From NCBI RefSeq assembly GCF_036226605.1, contig NZ_CP109000.1, positions 6,940,501 through 7,004,500 of the forward strand: a stretch of 64,000 nucleotides of DNA, written 5' to 3'. Shown here in pieces: positions 45,648 through 53,491 of the stretch. The notes below the pieces were generated by a model that saw nothing but the letters and a program-made list of their open reading frames with translations, did not search any database and was not told the DNA's origin. The stretch comes from Streptomyces sp. NBC_00704. Lineage in GTDB: Bacteria > Actinomycetota > Actinomycetes > Streptomycetales > Streptomycetaceae. Position numbers and translations under genes: made by a program. The stretch's first letter is position 1; each line of letters opens with the position of its first letter.

Positions 45648-46240
45648 GGGGCGGGTGTGGGGTTGAGGTCGGGTGTGTGAGCGGCTGAGTGCGCGCCCCC
45701 GGTCTGTGCCCTATCGGGTCGGTCGGCGCGCTGCCGCGGGGCGGTCGGCCGGTCGGGCCAGTGCGTCGGCGCTCGAGCGGAACAGCCCGGGCAGTTGCTC
45801 CGCAAGGGGTGCCAGCGCCGTGTGGGCAAGGGGCGGGCGCGGTGCGGGTGCGGGGCGGGTGTGGGGTTGACGTCGGGTGCGTGAGCGGCTGAGTGCGCGC
45901 CCCCGGTCTGTGCCCTATCGGGTCGGTCGGCGTGCTGCCGCGGGGCGGTCGGCGGGTCGGGCCAGTGCGTCGGCGCTCGAGCGGAACAGCCCGGGCAGTT
46001 GCTCCGCAAGGGGTGCCAGCGCCGTGTGGGCAAGGGGCGGGCGCGGTGCGGGTGCGGGGCGGGTGTGGGGTTGACGTCGGGTGCGTGAGCGGCTGAGTGC
46101 GCGCCCCTGGCCCGTGTCCTATCGGGTCGGTCGGCGCGCTGAAGCGGGGCGGTCGGCCGGTCGGGCCAGTGCGTCGACGCTCGCGCGGAACAGCCACGGC
46201 AGTTGCTGCGCCACGGGCACCAGCGCCGCGCGGGCCGTCG
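45648..46240. repeat. Tandem ~204-bp repeats: duplicated 3' end of the flavoprotein gene
   Basis: Two nearly identical 204-bp copies (about 45648-45851 and 45852-46055) are followed by a diverged third copy from 46056 that runs into the C-terminal codons of the flavoprotein gene (stop at 46119-46121). Shared landmarks include GAGCGGCTGAGTGCGCGCCC and CTATCGGGTCGGTCGGCG. The stop-codon region CTA and the coding segment up to CAGTTGCTSCG are present in all three. The outer copies are non-coding remnants created by tandem duplication downstream of the gene. Confidence 0.85.
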
Positions 46241-47174
46241 GCGCCCGCGTCGCGCCCAGCAGCGCGCGGGTCAGCCAGCGATAGCGGCGGGTGAGCCGCC
46301 GCCACTCCCGCTCGTAGGCCGCGAGGTCGCCGCCGGCGACGGCCCGGACGGCGGCCGCCGCCTGGGCGAGGGCCAGCGCGACGCCCTCGCCGGTCAGCGC
46401 GTCGACGTAGCCCGCCGCGTCGCCGACCAGCAGCACGCGGCCGGCGGTTCGCGCCCCGGCCTCCTGCCGCAGCGGGCCCGCCCCGCGCACCGGCCCGGCG
46501 GGGCCGGCCCCGGCGAGCCGCTCCCGCAGCCCGGGGAAGGCGGCCAGGTGGCCGTCGAAGGAGCCGCGGCCGGCGCTGAGCACCGCGACGCCCACGAGAC
46601 CGTCGGCCACCGGCGTCACGTACGCCTCCGCGTCACGGGCCCAGTGCACCTCGACGTGATCACTCCAGGGGGCGATCGCGTAGTGGCGCCGCAGCCCGTA
46701 CCGGGGGCGGCCACGGTGCGGCCGGTCGAGCCCCAGGGCCCGGCGGACCGGCGAGTGCAGCCCGTCGGCGGCGACGAGGTGACCGGCGCGGACCCCGTCG
46801 ACCCGCACCCCGTCACCGTCCTGCTCGACAAGGTGCGCCGTGCGCCGCTCGACCGCGACGCCCGCGGCCAGCACCGCCTCGCGCAACGCGGCGTGCAGCG
46901 CCGTACGCCGGACCCCTCGGCCCGGACCCTCCCGGAAACCGGCGTCGACCTGGCGCGCCCCGGCGACGTAGCGGACGCCGTGCAGGTCGCGCCCCGGCGG
47001 ATGCACGCCGAGCGCGGCCAGCGCGGCCACGGCGCCCGGCATCAGCCCCTCGCCGCACGCCTTGTCGACGACTCCGTCCCGCCGCTCCCACACGGTGACG
47101 TCGAGCCCGGCCCGGGCGGCGTGCAACGCCGTCGCCAGGCCGGCCGGGCCCGCCCCCACGACGAGCAGGTCCAT
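46119..47174 (-). CDS. FAD-dependent hydroxylase/reductase (SrsC-like, geranylgeranyl-reductase superfamily)
   Basis: 351 residues. The dinucleotide fold VVGAGPAGLATALHAARAG starts at residue 5, VWERR is the acidic ribose anchor, and VLLVGDAAGYVDALTGEG is the second FAD motif (GD). The group-A flavoprotein monooxygenase/geranylgeranyl reductase fold is clear. By order behind the type III PKS and an ICMT-like methyltransferase it corresponds to SrsC of S. griseus, which hydroxylates alkylresorcinol ethers toward quinones. The C-terminal ~40 codons lie in a tandemly duplicated 204-bp unit. It starts 10 nt after the ICMT-like gene. Confidence 0.82.
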   Translation of the reverse strand: MDLLVVGAGPAGLATALHAARAGLDVTVWERRDGVVDKACGEGLMPGAVAALAALGVHPPGRDLHGVRYVAGARQVDAGFREGPGRGVRRTALHAALREAVLAAGVAVERRTAHLVEQDGDGVRVDGVRAGHLVAADGLHSPVRRALGLDRPHRGRPRYGLRRHYAIAPWSDHVEVHWARDAEAYVTPVADGLVGVAVLSAGRGSFDGHLAAFPGLRERLAGAGPAGPVRGAGPLRQEAGARTAGRVLLVGDAAGYVDALTGEGVALALAQAAAAVRAVAGGDLAAYEREWRRLTRRYRWLTRALLGATRAPTARAALVPVAQQLPWLFRASVDALARPADRPASARRPTR

Positions 47175-47184
47175 GTGCGCCTCC

Positions 47185-47703
47185 TCAGGCCAGCCGGGTC
47201 AGGGCCGCGTCCTCGGTGCGGATGCGGGCGGTGAGCAGGAACCCGTTCAGGGCGGTGAAGACGACCGCCGTCACCCACGCCGAGTGCACCAGCGGGAGCG
47301 CGACGCCCTCCACCACGACGGCGACGTAGTTGGGGTGCGGGAGCAGCCGGTAGGGGCCGCCCGTCACGCGCGCGGCGCCCGGAACGACGATCACGCGGGT
47401 GTTCCACTGCCGTCCCAGGGTCGCGATGCACCACCAGCGCAGCGCCTGCGCGGCCACGACGAGCGCGAACATGGTCCAGGCGAGGACCGCCCCCGGATCC
47501 GGGCGGCGGGTCCACGCCTCCACCAGGGCGCCGGCGAGCAGACCCGTGTGCAGGACCACCATGAACGGGTAGTGCCCCCGCCCGCACTCCTCGCCGCCCC
47601 GCGCCAGGCTGAACGCGGCGTTGCGGCGGGAGACGACGAGTTCGGCGACGCGCTCCAGGGCGACGGCCGCGACCAGGACGGTGAACGCGGCCAGACCGTT
47701 CAC
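47185..47703 (-). CDS. Isoprenylcysteine carboxyl methyltransferase-like membrane methyltransferase (SrsB-like)
   Basis: 172 residues with four to five hydrophobic helices from a GTG (47703) overlapping the PKS stop by 4 bp. The ICMT-type cofactor region is visible: LGRQWNTRVIVVPGA, RLLPHPNYVAVVVEGVALPL. In the srs pathway of S. griseus the equivalent membrane enzyme O-methylates alkylresorcinols. The same order (type III PKS, ICMT-like, flavoprotein) supports that role here. Confidence 0.85.
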   Translation of the reverse strand: MNGLAAFTVLVAAVALERVAELVVSRRNAAFSLARGGEECGRGHYPFMVVLHTGLLAGALVEAWTRRPDPGAVLAWTMFALVVAAQALRWWCIATLGRQWNTRVIVVPGAARVTGGPYRLLPHPNYVAVVVEGVALPLVHSAWVTAVVFTALNGFLLTARIRTEDAALTRLA

Positions 47704-48785
47704 CGCTCACCGCCCGGTGCGCGCAGGAGCACCAGCTCGGAACAGAACCCCGGCCCCATGGCGAGCATGAGACCGTGGGAACCGGGCGGGGGCGGCCGCT
47801 CGGCGAGCGTGTCCGCCAGCACGTGCAGCACGGACGCGGAGGACAGGTTGCCGATCCGCCGCAGCGAGTCCCAGGTCAGCCGCAGGGCGTCCCGGTCCAC
47901 TCCCAGGGCCTCCTGCACCGCCTCCAGCACCCGGGGACCGCCGGGGTGGGCCACGTACCAGCGCACGTCGTCGCGGGTCAGTCCGTGGTCGGCGAGGAAG
48001 CCGCGGACGTCGTCGCCGAGATGACGGCGCACCAGATCGGGGACGGAGGCGTCCAGCACGATCCGCAGCCCGCCGGAGCCGACGTCCCAGCCCATCATGC
48101 GCTCCGAGTCGGGATACAGCCGGCTGCGCGACGCGAGCACCTCGGGCCGGGCCGGGTCGTCGGACTGCGCGAGGGGGTGCCCGGAGCCGACGGCGACCAC
48201 CGCCGCGGCGCCGTCCCCGAACAGGCCGGCGGCCACGAGGTTGGCGACCGACGCGTCGTCACGCTGGAGGGTCAGCGAGCACAGCTCGACCGACATCAGC
48301 ACCGCGACCCCGTCCGGCCGTCCGCGCAGCAGGTCGTCGAGCCGGGCCACGCCCGCCGCTCCCGCCACGCACCCCAGGCCGACGAGGGGCAGCCGCACCA
48401 CGTCGGGCCGCAGCCCGATCTCCGCCGCGACGCGGGCCTCCAGCGAGGGCACGGCGAGCCCGGTCACCGTGCAGGACACGATGTAGTCGACGTCGGCCGG
48501 GGTGAGGCCGACGTCCTTGAGCGCGTCGACCACCGCACGGGCCCCCAGCTCCACGCCGGCCCGGATGAAGGCGTCGTTGGCCCGGCCGAAGTCGCCGGGC
48601 CGGGCGTACTCGTGCAGCGGCAGCACGGTGTGCCGGGTCTCGACGCACACGTTGCGATGGAGCCGTTCCACGACCGCGCGGTCGACGCCGCCGCCCAGCG
48701 CGGCGGTGAAGGACGCGGTGATCTCCTCCTGACGGTGTCGGTGCCCGGGCAGGGCGCCGCGGACGCTGAGGACGCGCATGGTCAT
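47700..48785 (-). CDS. Type III polyketide synthase (chalcone/alkylresorcinol synthase-like)
   Basis: 361 residues from ATG 48785 with GGAG upstream; ATG at 48779 would also be in frame. The Cys-His-Asn triad is present: Cys139 in LVGLGCVAGAAG, His in WYVAHPGGP and Asn in RIGNLSSAS. Family motif GMGPGF-like AMGPGFCSELVLL is near the end. Bacterial members condense an acyl-CoA with malonyl-CoA into alkylresorcinols, pyrones or naphthols. Its position in an srs-like order favours an alkylresorcinol or related phenolic lipid. Confidence 0.92.
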   Translation of the reverse strand: MTMRVLSVRGALPGHRHRQEEITASFTAALGGGVDRAVVERLHRNVCVETRHTVLPLHEYARPGDFGRANDAFIRAGVELGARAVVDALKDVGLTPADVDYIVSCTVTGLAVPSLEARVAAEIGLRPDVVRLPLVGLGCVAGAAGVARLDDLLRGRPDGVAVLMSVELCSLTLQRDDASVANLVAAGLFGDGAAAVVAVGSGHPLAQSDDPARPEVLASRSRLYPDSERMMGWDVGSGGLRIVLDASVPDLVRRHLGDDVRGFLADHGLTRDDVRWYVAHPGGPRVLEAVQEALGVDRDALRLTWDSLRRIGNLSSASVLHVLADTLAERPPPPGSHGLMLAMGPGFCSELVLLRAPGGER

Positions 48786-48975
48786 GCTGGCTCCGGTGGT
48801 CGGCTGGTCGGCTGGTCGGCAGGTCGGCGGGTCGGTGGGGAGGGGCGGGGAGGAGAGGGGCGGGGCGGGGAGGCGGAGGCGACGTGCCGGGCCGGCCCGG
48901 GCCCGGCGCGGGTGTCGACGTCGAGACGGCGCGGGACGGTCGCGGGGAGGCCGGCGCGGCGGGCCGGAGGAGCCA

Positions 48976-49830
48976 TCAGCCCACCGCCACGAGCAGCGCG
49001 ACGTCGGCCAGGGCGATGGCCATCGCGGCCCGGAAGGGCGCACGGCCGCGGGCGACCAGCGTGAGCACGGCCAGGACGACCACCAGCGCGAGGACCGCCC
49101 AGGCCCACGCCGGCGGCCTCCCCGCCGGGCCGAGCACGGTGAGCAGCGAGGCGGCGGGCAGCAGCACCGCGGCGAGGACCCGCGAGCGCCGCTCGCCGAT
49201 CCGGTGCGGGAGACCGCGGACGCCGGTGCGTTCGTCGTCGGCGAGGTCGGGCAGCACGTTCAGCAGATGCGCGCCCACGCCGAGCAGGGCGCCGGCGCCG
49301 GTCGTCCACAGCGGCGCCCAGCACCGCTCGGGGCCGGTGAGCGTGACGAGGGAGGGCAACGCGCCGAAGGCGCAGGCGTACGGCGCCCAGGACCACGCGG
49401 TCGCCTTGAGCCCGAGGTTGTAGGCGTGGCCCGCGCCGGTGGCCAGGGTGGCGTTGACCAGCGCGGTGCGCCAGCCGGCCAGCGCCGACAGCACGAGACA
49501 GGCCGCCGCGGCCGCCGCCAGGGCCCGCGCCGCCCGGCCCGCCGGAAGGCTGCCGACGGCCAGCGGTTTGCCGAGGCGGCCGACCGCGCGGTCACGGCCC
49601 CGGTCCAGCAGGTCGTTGCCCCAGCCGATGGTGAGCTGGCCGGTGAACACGGCCGCGGTGACGACGACCGCCTCGAGCGGACGCAGACCCCCGCGCACCG
49701 CGAGCAGACCCGTGACCGCGGTGACCGCGAGGGCCGGTCCGCCGTGGGCGGCGGCGAGCAGCGCGGACAGGGCGGACAGGGCGGACGGTCCGGGCCGGTC
49801 CGGCAGCGCACGCGTGACCATGAGGGGCAT
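48976..49830 (-). CDS. UbiA-family prenyltransferase
   Basis: 284 residues (ATG 49830; ATG 49821 is an alternative; neither has a clear Shine-Dalgarno). Seven to nine hydrophobic helices contain both Asp-rich Mg2+-diphosphate motifs: NDLLDRGRD near residue 70 and DLADDERTGVRGLPHRIG near 195. UbiA enzymes prenylate aromatic rings in membranes. Gene order directly upstream of an srsABC-like trio suggests prenylation of the phenolic lipid, or supply of a prenylated quinone ring. A 190-nt G-rich repeat gap separates it from the PKS gene. Confidence 0.87.
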   Translation of the reverse strand: MPLMVTRALPDRPGPSALSALSALLAAAHGGPALAVTAVTGLLAVRGGLRPLEAVVVTAAVFTGQLTIGWGNDLLDRGRDRAVGRLGKPLAVGSLPAGRAARALAAAAAACLVLSALAGWRTALVNATLATGAGHAYNLGLKATAWSWAPYACAFGALPSLVTLTGPERCWAPLWTTGAGALLGVGAHLLNVLPDLADDERTGVRGLPHRIGERRSRVLAAVLLPAASLLTVLGPAGRPPAWAWAVLALVVVLAVLTLVARGRAPFRAAMAIALADVALLVAVG

Positions 49831-49920
49831 GCAGCATCGCTGCCACGCCGCCCGCCCGCTCACACGAACCACTCCGGCATCCGGCGGACGCCGGCCGCCG
49901 CCGCGGGGCCCGAGCGCGGG

Positions 49921-49973
49921 GCTGGGGCCCGGTGATCGGAGGCGCAGGTTCCACTGCTTCACCGGGCCCCAGC
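49921..49973 (-). other. Long-stem inverted repeat upstream of the UbiA gene
   Basis: A perfect 15-bp stem GCTGGGGCCCGGTGA/TCACCGGGCCCCAGC (49921-49935 and 49959-49973) with a 23-nt loop lies about 90 nt before the UbiA start and 74 nt after a strong terminator. It may be a second terminator, or a leader structure affecting UbiA expression. Confidence 0.5.
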
Positions 49974-50046
49974 TATGACCCCTGGTGCCCGGCAAGGTGG
50001 TCGTTACACCGTTTGTCCCGGGGAGCGCACCCGCCCGGAACGCGAC

Positions 50047-50076
50047 TGTGGGCCCCGGGAGATCCCGGGGCCCACA
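50047..50076. terminator. Perfect hairpin terminator after the small hydrophobic protein
   Basis: A 14-bp perfect stem TGTGGGCCCCGGGA/TCCCGGGGCCCACA (effective loop 2-6 nt) starts 22 nt past the minus-strand stop at 50098. Confidence 0.85.
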
Positions 50077-50097
50077 GAACGGTTGTCGTGCGCTGCG

Positions 50098-50268
50098 TCA
50101 CCAGCGGTACCAGCGGCCCTTGCGGCCGCCGGAGTCCACACTGCGCATGACGAAGCCGAGCAGCCAGACGACCAGCACGATGACGGCGATCCACCAGAGT
50201 GCCTTCAGCGCGAAGCCCGCGCCGAAGAGGATCAGGGCCAGAAGAAGAACGAGAAGCAGGGGAACCAT
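50098..50268 (-). CDS. Small hydrophobic membrane protein, 56 aa
   Basis: 56 residues from ATG 50268, with an ideal ribosome-binding site (GGAGG, 9 nt upstream). Two adjacent membrane helices (MVPLLLVLLLALILFGAG, then WWIAVIVLVVWLLGFVM) are followed by a basic Arg/Lys/Trp-rich cytoplasmic tail ending YRW. This single-domain type is widespread in Streptomyces under names such as hydrophobic protein; the function is unknown. It stands alone, bracketed by terminators, and is likely stress- or membrane-related. Confidence 0.85.
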   Translation of the reverse strand: MVPLLLVLLLALILFGAGFALKALWWIAVIVLVVWLLGFVMRSVDSGGRKGRWYRW

Positions 50269-50426
50269 AGTTATCAACCTCCGACGCTCCTCGTGCCCCC
50301 TGATGCCAGGAACATACGGTCGATTTCCCTGGTTTCTTCACCGCTTCCACGGGAACCGGACCCGGTTCCGCCACGCTTCCCGCCCGCACCCCGGACGGCT
50401 CACGGGGTGCGGGCGGCAGCCCGGGA

Positions 50427-50467
50427 ACGGCGGTCCACCGGCCCCCCTGCGGCCGGTGGACCGCCGT
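50427..50467. terminator. Very strong hairpin downstream of the cellulase gene
   Basis: A 17-bp perfect stem ACGGCGGTCCACCGGCC/GGCCGGTGGACCGCCGT with a 7-nt loop separates the small hydrophobic gene from the cellulase gene. Between this hairpin and the cellulase stop (50468-50660) I see no gene. A minus-strand frame there lacks start signals and could be a decayed remnant. Confidence 0.8.
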
Positions 50468-50660
50468 CGTCACGAGCCGATCGGGAGACCCGCGACGAAC
50501 GACGTCAGCCGGTCGGCGAGGAGCCGGTCGTCGCGCGCCGAGTAGCGCCAGTGACAGCCCGGAGGACGTCGCCGCGCCGAGGTGGACCACGACGAGGCGG
50601 GGCCGCCAGGTGCCTGGGTCGCGCCAGACGTCGCCGGCCGGCCGGGCCGCCGGCCGTGGA

Positions 50661-51626
50661 TCAGTAGCCGTAGATCATCTTGTAGGCGACCTCGGGGAGG
50701 AACTGGCCTGCCGAGGAGCCGCCCCCGACGCCGCAGTTGCCGTCGGACTCGCCCGGCGTCTTGATCCACAGGAGCATCTCCGCGCCGCCCCCGGTCCGGG
50801 TGGGGGTGCCGATACGACGGCCCGCGGGGTTGCACCACTGGCCGTTGGACCCGTTGCCGTTACGGCTGCTGTCCACGACGAACGGCTTGGTGTAGCCGTA
50901 GCGGGCGCTCAGCTCCCTGTTGACGGCGTTGCCGTAGGCGGTGTTCTCGGCGGTGGTGAAGTAGTTGGAGATGTTGAGGGAGAACCCGTGGGCCTGCCGC
51001 AGACCGGCGTCGTTGAGGCGCTGGGCCATGGTCGCCGCTCCGGCCCACCCGGGATTGCCGGCGTCGAGGTAGACCCACGTGTTGGGGGCCTGCCGCTTGA
51101 ACTGGGCGAGAGCGCCGCTCAACATGCCCTGGCGTTCGTTGATCTGACCCTGCGTCATGCACCCGTAGTCCCCGAGGGAGTCCGGTTCGAGCAGGACGAC
51201 GGCCGGACGTCCGGCGATCCCGCCGGCGAACTGTGCGATCCAGTTCGCGTAGGCGGACGGCGAGCCGGCTCCGCCCGCGGAGTGCCCGCCGCAGTAGTCG
51301 CGGTTGTAGACGTTGTACGCGACGAGGATCGGCAGCTTGTCCCGGCTGTCCGCGGCGCCCGCGTACGCGCCCGTCGCGGTGCCGATGGTGCCGCTCCAGG
51401 AGCCGAACCAGCGAGCCGCGGGGGTGTTGGCCAGGGAGGCGTTGATCGCGGCGGCCCGGCCGTCGCCGGGGTTGGCGGCGACCCACCGCTTCGCGCTGGA
51501 GTCGGGATCCACGTAGAACCCGCTGGTCATGGTCGTCGGGTCGGCGGCGTGAGCGGACGGGGCGGCGGCGAGCGCCAGCGGGAGGGCGAAGAACGCTGTC
51601 ACGAGGGCGCGGAGTCTGCGGCGCAT
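50661..51626 (-). CDS. Secreted GH6 cellulase (endoglucanase/cellobiohydrolase family)
   Basis: 321 residues from ATG 51626. A Sec signal peptide covers residues ~1-28 (cleavage near AHA-AD). The GH6 catalytic domain is complete: GFYVDPDSSAKRW, AYNVYNRDYCGGHSAGG, and VLLEPDSLGDYGC with the catalytic acid Asp, plus the later WIKTPGESDG block. No carbohydrate-binding module is fused, unlike many Streptomyces cellulases. The predicted promoter on the minus strand (TTGACA...CACGAT, 51795-51767) is followed by two adjacent LacI-type operators, the first a perfect CebR box. Confidence 0.93.
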   Translation of the reverse strand: MRRRLRALVTAFFALPLALAAAPSAHAADPTTMTSGFYVDPDSSAKRWVAANPGDGRAAAINASLANTPAARWFGSWSGTIGTATGAYAGAADSRDKLPILVAYNVYNRDYCGGHSAGGAGSPSAYANWIAQFAGGIAGRPAVVLLEPDSLGDYGCMTQGQINERQGMLSGALAQFKRQAPNTWVYLDAGNPGWAGAATMAQRLNDAGLRQAHGFSLNISNYFTTAENTAYGNAVNRELSARYGYTKPFVVDSSRNGNGSNGQWCNPAGRRIGTPTRTGGGAEMLLWIKTPGESDGNCGVGGGSSAGQFLPEVAYKMIYGY

Positions 51627-51706
51627 GACTGAACCTCGGTTTCCTGGCGGGGATGCGCCGCACACGATCGTCCCGAGCGTGCGACGCGCTGAGGAGGTGC
51701 GACCCC

Positions 51707-51720
51707 TGGGAGCGCTCCCA
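51707..51720. promoter_or_regulatory. CebR-type operator TGGGAGCGCTCCCA
   Basis: A perfect 14-bp palindrome identical to the cellobiose/cellotriose-responsive CebR box known in Streptomyces. It sits downstream of the cellulase -10 box (minus strand), where repressor binding would block transcription until cello-oligosaccharides appear. Confidence 0.88.
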
Positions 51721-51736
51721 CTGGAAGCGTTTCCAG
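51721..51736. promoter_or_regulatory. Second LacI-type palindrome CTGGAAGCGTTTCCAG
   Basis: A near-perfect 16-bp palindrome (one central mismatch) abuts the CebR box directly. It shares the core GGAAGCG...TTCC with the perfect palindrome at 51893-51906 in front of the LacI gene, so the neighbouring LacI protein probably binds both. Confidence 0.72.
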
Positions 51737-51766
51737 CGGCACGGGGAGCCAAGGGGTGTGGTCGGT

Positions 51767-51795
51767 ATCGTGTGGCGGGCCGTGGGAACTGTCAA
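51767..51795 (-). promoter_or_regulatory. Predicted cellulase promoter
   Basis: On the minus strand TTGACA (51795-51790), a 17-nt spacer and CACGAT (51772-51767) precede the two operators and the cellulase ATG at 51626. Confidence 0.55.
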
Positions 51796-51855
51796 GCACC
51801 CCTGCGGAAAACGCCGTTGCCGCCGCGCGGGGTGCGCGGCGAAGAGCGCCAGGTC

Positions 51856-51906
51856 TTCACAGGGCGGGAACGAGGCTCTACAGTCCCGGAATTGGAAGCG
51901 CTTCCA
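51856..51906 (+). promoter_or_regulatory. LacI gene promoter with operator TGGAAGCGCTTCCA
   Basis: TTCACA (51856-51861), a 17-nt spacer and TACAGT (51879-51884) form a promoter. The expected start point (~51891) abuts a perfect 14-bp palindrome at 51893-51906. Autorepression by the LacI product is implied. The ~230-nt leader that follows is rich in CTCCGCACCTCGG-type repeats. Confidence 0.62.
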
Positions 51907-52125
51907 GTTCCCGGCCGCCCGGTTCATCCAGGCACGGGTCCCGTACGTCGGGCTCCCGGTGCCCCGGACCTCCGTGGCTCGGGAACCCTCCGCGCACCGG
52001 GACCTCCGTGGTCGGACCCTCCGCACTCCGGGCCCTCCGCACCTCGGGGACCACCGCACCTCGCGGCCGCCGCACCTCGGCGCCCTGGGGCGCTTCGTCC
52101 GGCCGCGACGGAAAGGCCCACACCC

Positions 52126-53139
52126 ATGACAGCGACCGAGCCCCGTCCACAGCCGACGCTCGACGAGGTGGCAGGACTCGCGGGCGTCTCCCGCTCCGTG
52201 GCCTCCCGCGTCCTCAACAACGCCCCCCACGTCAGCCGCGTCAAGCGTGAGGCGGTCGAGCGGGCCGTCCGGCAGCTCGGTTACGTCCCCAACCCGCGCG
52301 CCCGCGCTCTGGCCACCCGTCAGACGGGAGCGGCCGCCCTGGTCGTCTCGGGGGAGGATCCGTCGATCTTCGCGGATCCGTTCTTCGCCCAGGTGATCGT
52401 GGGGGCGGCGGAGGCTCTGGAGGAGGCCGACCTGCACCTCATGCTCTGCCTGGCCGCCTCCGACCGAGGGCGCGCGCGAGTGGCGGAGCTGTTGCGGTCC
52501 AGGGGCGCCGACGGCGTCATGCTGATGGCGCTGCGCGAGGGCGATCCGCTCGCCCGGATGGCCCGGGAGGCGGAGATGCCCGTCGTGTTCGGCGGACGCC
52601 CCGTCGGTCCGGCTCCGCGCTGGTACGTGGACGTCGACAACGTCGGCGGGGCGCGCGAGGCCACCGATCATCTGCTCGCGTGCGGACGCACACGCGTCGC
52701 CGCGATCTGCGGGCGCATGGACACCGAGGCCGGGCGCGCCCGGTACCGCGGGTACCGCGATGCCGTGCTGGCGGCCGGACTCGATCCGTTCCCGCCGCGG
52801 GAGGGGGACTTCACCGAGCCCAGCGGAGCCGCCGTCATGGCCGCCCTGCTCGCCGAACACCCCGAGGTGGACGGGGTGTTCGCCGCCAACGACAACATGG
52901 CCGCGGGTGCGCTGCGCACCTTGCGCGAGGCCGGCCGGCTGGTCCCCGCCGACGTCGCCGTGGTCGGTTTCGACGACCTGGAGATCGCCCGCATCGCCGA
53001 CCCGCCGCTCACCACCGTCCATCAGCCCGTCACGGCCCTCGGACGGGAGACGGCGCGCATGCTGGCCGCGCTGGTCAACGGCCAGGACCCCACCCCGCTG
53101 ATCCTGCCCACCCGACTGGTCATCCGCTCCAGCGCGTGA
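52126..53139 (+). CDS. LacI-family repressor next to the cellulase gene
   Basis: 337 residues from ATG 52126 (GGAAAGG upstream). The HTH is TLDEVAGLAGVSRSVASRVLNN, the hinge VPNPRARALATRQ, then a complete sensor domain with DNVGGAREATDHLL and VGFDDLEIARIADPPLTT. Its own promoter and the cellulase leader carry related GGAAGCG palindromes, so it should control both. Whether it is the CebR orthologue is unclear: the CebR box beside the cellulase is a different palindrome, and in Streptomyces CebR normally sits with cebEFG, which is not here. Confidence 0.88.
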   Translation: MTATEPRPQPTLDEVAGLAGVSRSVASRVLNNAPHVSRVKREAVERAVRQLGYVPNPRARALATRQTGAAALVVSGEDPSIFADPFFAQVIVGAAEALEEADLHLMLCLAASDRGRARVAELLRSRGADGVMLMALREGDPLARMAREAEMPVVFGGRPVGPAPRWYVDVDNVGGAREATDHLLACGRTRVAAICGRMDTEAGRARYRGYRDAVLAAGLDPFPPREGDFTEPSGAAVMAALLAEHPEVDGVFAANDNMAAGALRTLREAGRLVPADVAVVGFDDLEIARIADPPLTTVHQPVTALGRETARMLAALVNGQDPTPLILPTRLVIRSSA

Positions 53140-53491
53140 CATGCAGGCGCCTGACGCGCCGGCGTCTGACGTACCCGGCCCTGCCATGCGGGCCCGTGCG
53201 CCGTGAGGCAGATCGGGACCGAAGCGAGTCCGAACGCGGGCTTCCAAGGCGGTGCTCGAGGGTCGGATCCGCCGGTCGGTGTCCGAGGGTCGGGTCCGCC
53301 GGTCGGTGCCGCTGGGCCGTCGACCGCGCTGAGCGTGGCGGTGCGGCTGCCGTCGGGCGGACGAGATCCACCGCGCCGGGGTCGCGGCCGGTCCGCTCAG
53401 GCGGTGACCGCCGGGGCACGGTACGGCACGAGCGCTCGCGCGCGGGACGCCGTCGGCGGTGTTCCGCCGCTCCGCAGCGCCGCCGGGGCGG
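53140..53491. other. Intergenic region without a supported gene
   Basis: This 352-nt stretch between convergent genes contains a 25-bp direct repeat (53257-53281 and 53284-53308, one mismatch, core CGAGGGTCGG and CGCCGGTCGGTG). I see no credible ORF or clear terminator in it. Confidence 0.5.

Noticed and set aside
45673..46284. Three similar 65-67-aa ORFs in the tandem repeats
   Set aside because: They are plus-strand readings of the duplicated flavoprotein 3' end; composition is Arg/Gly/Ser-rich and there is no ribosome-binding site.
50470..50838. Minus-strand ORF of 122 aa overlapping the cellulase 3' end
   Set aside because: Its first half is antisense-phase noise inside the cellulase gene; the last part could be a remnant, but no start or family is seen.
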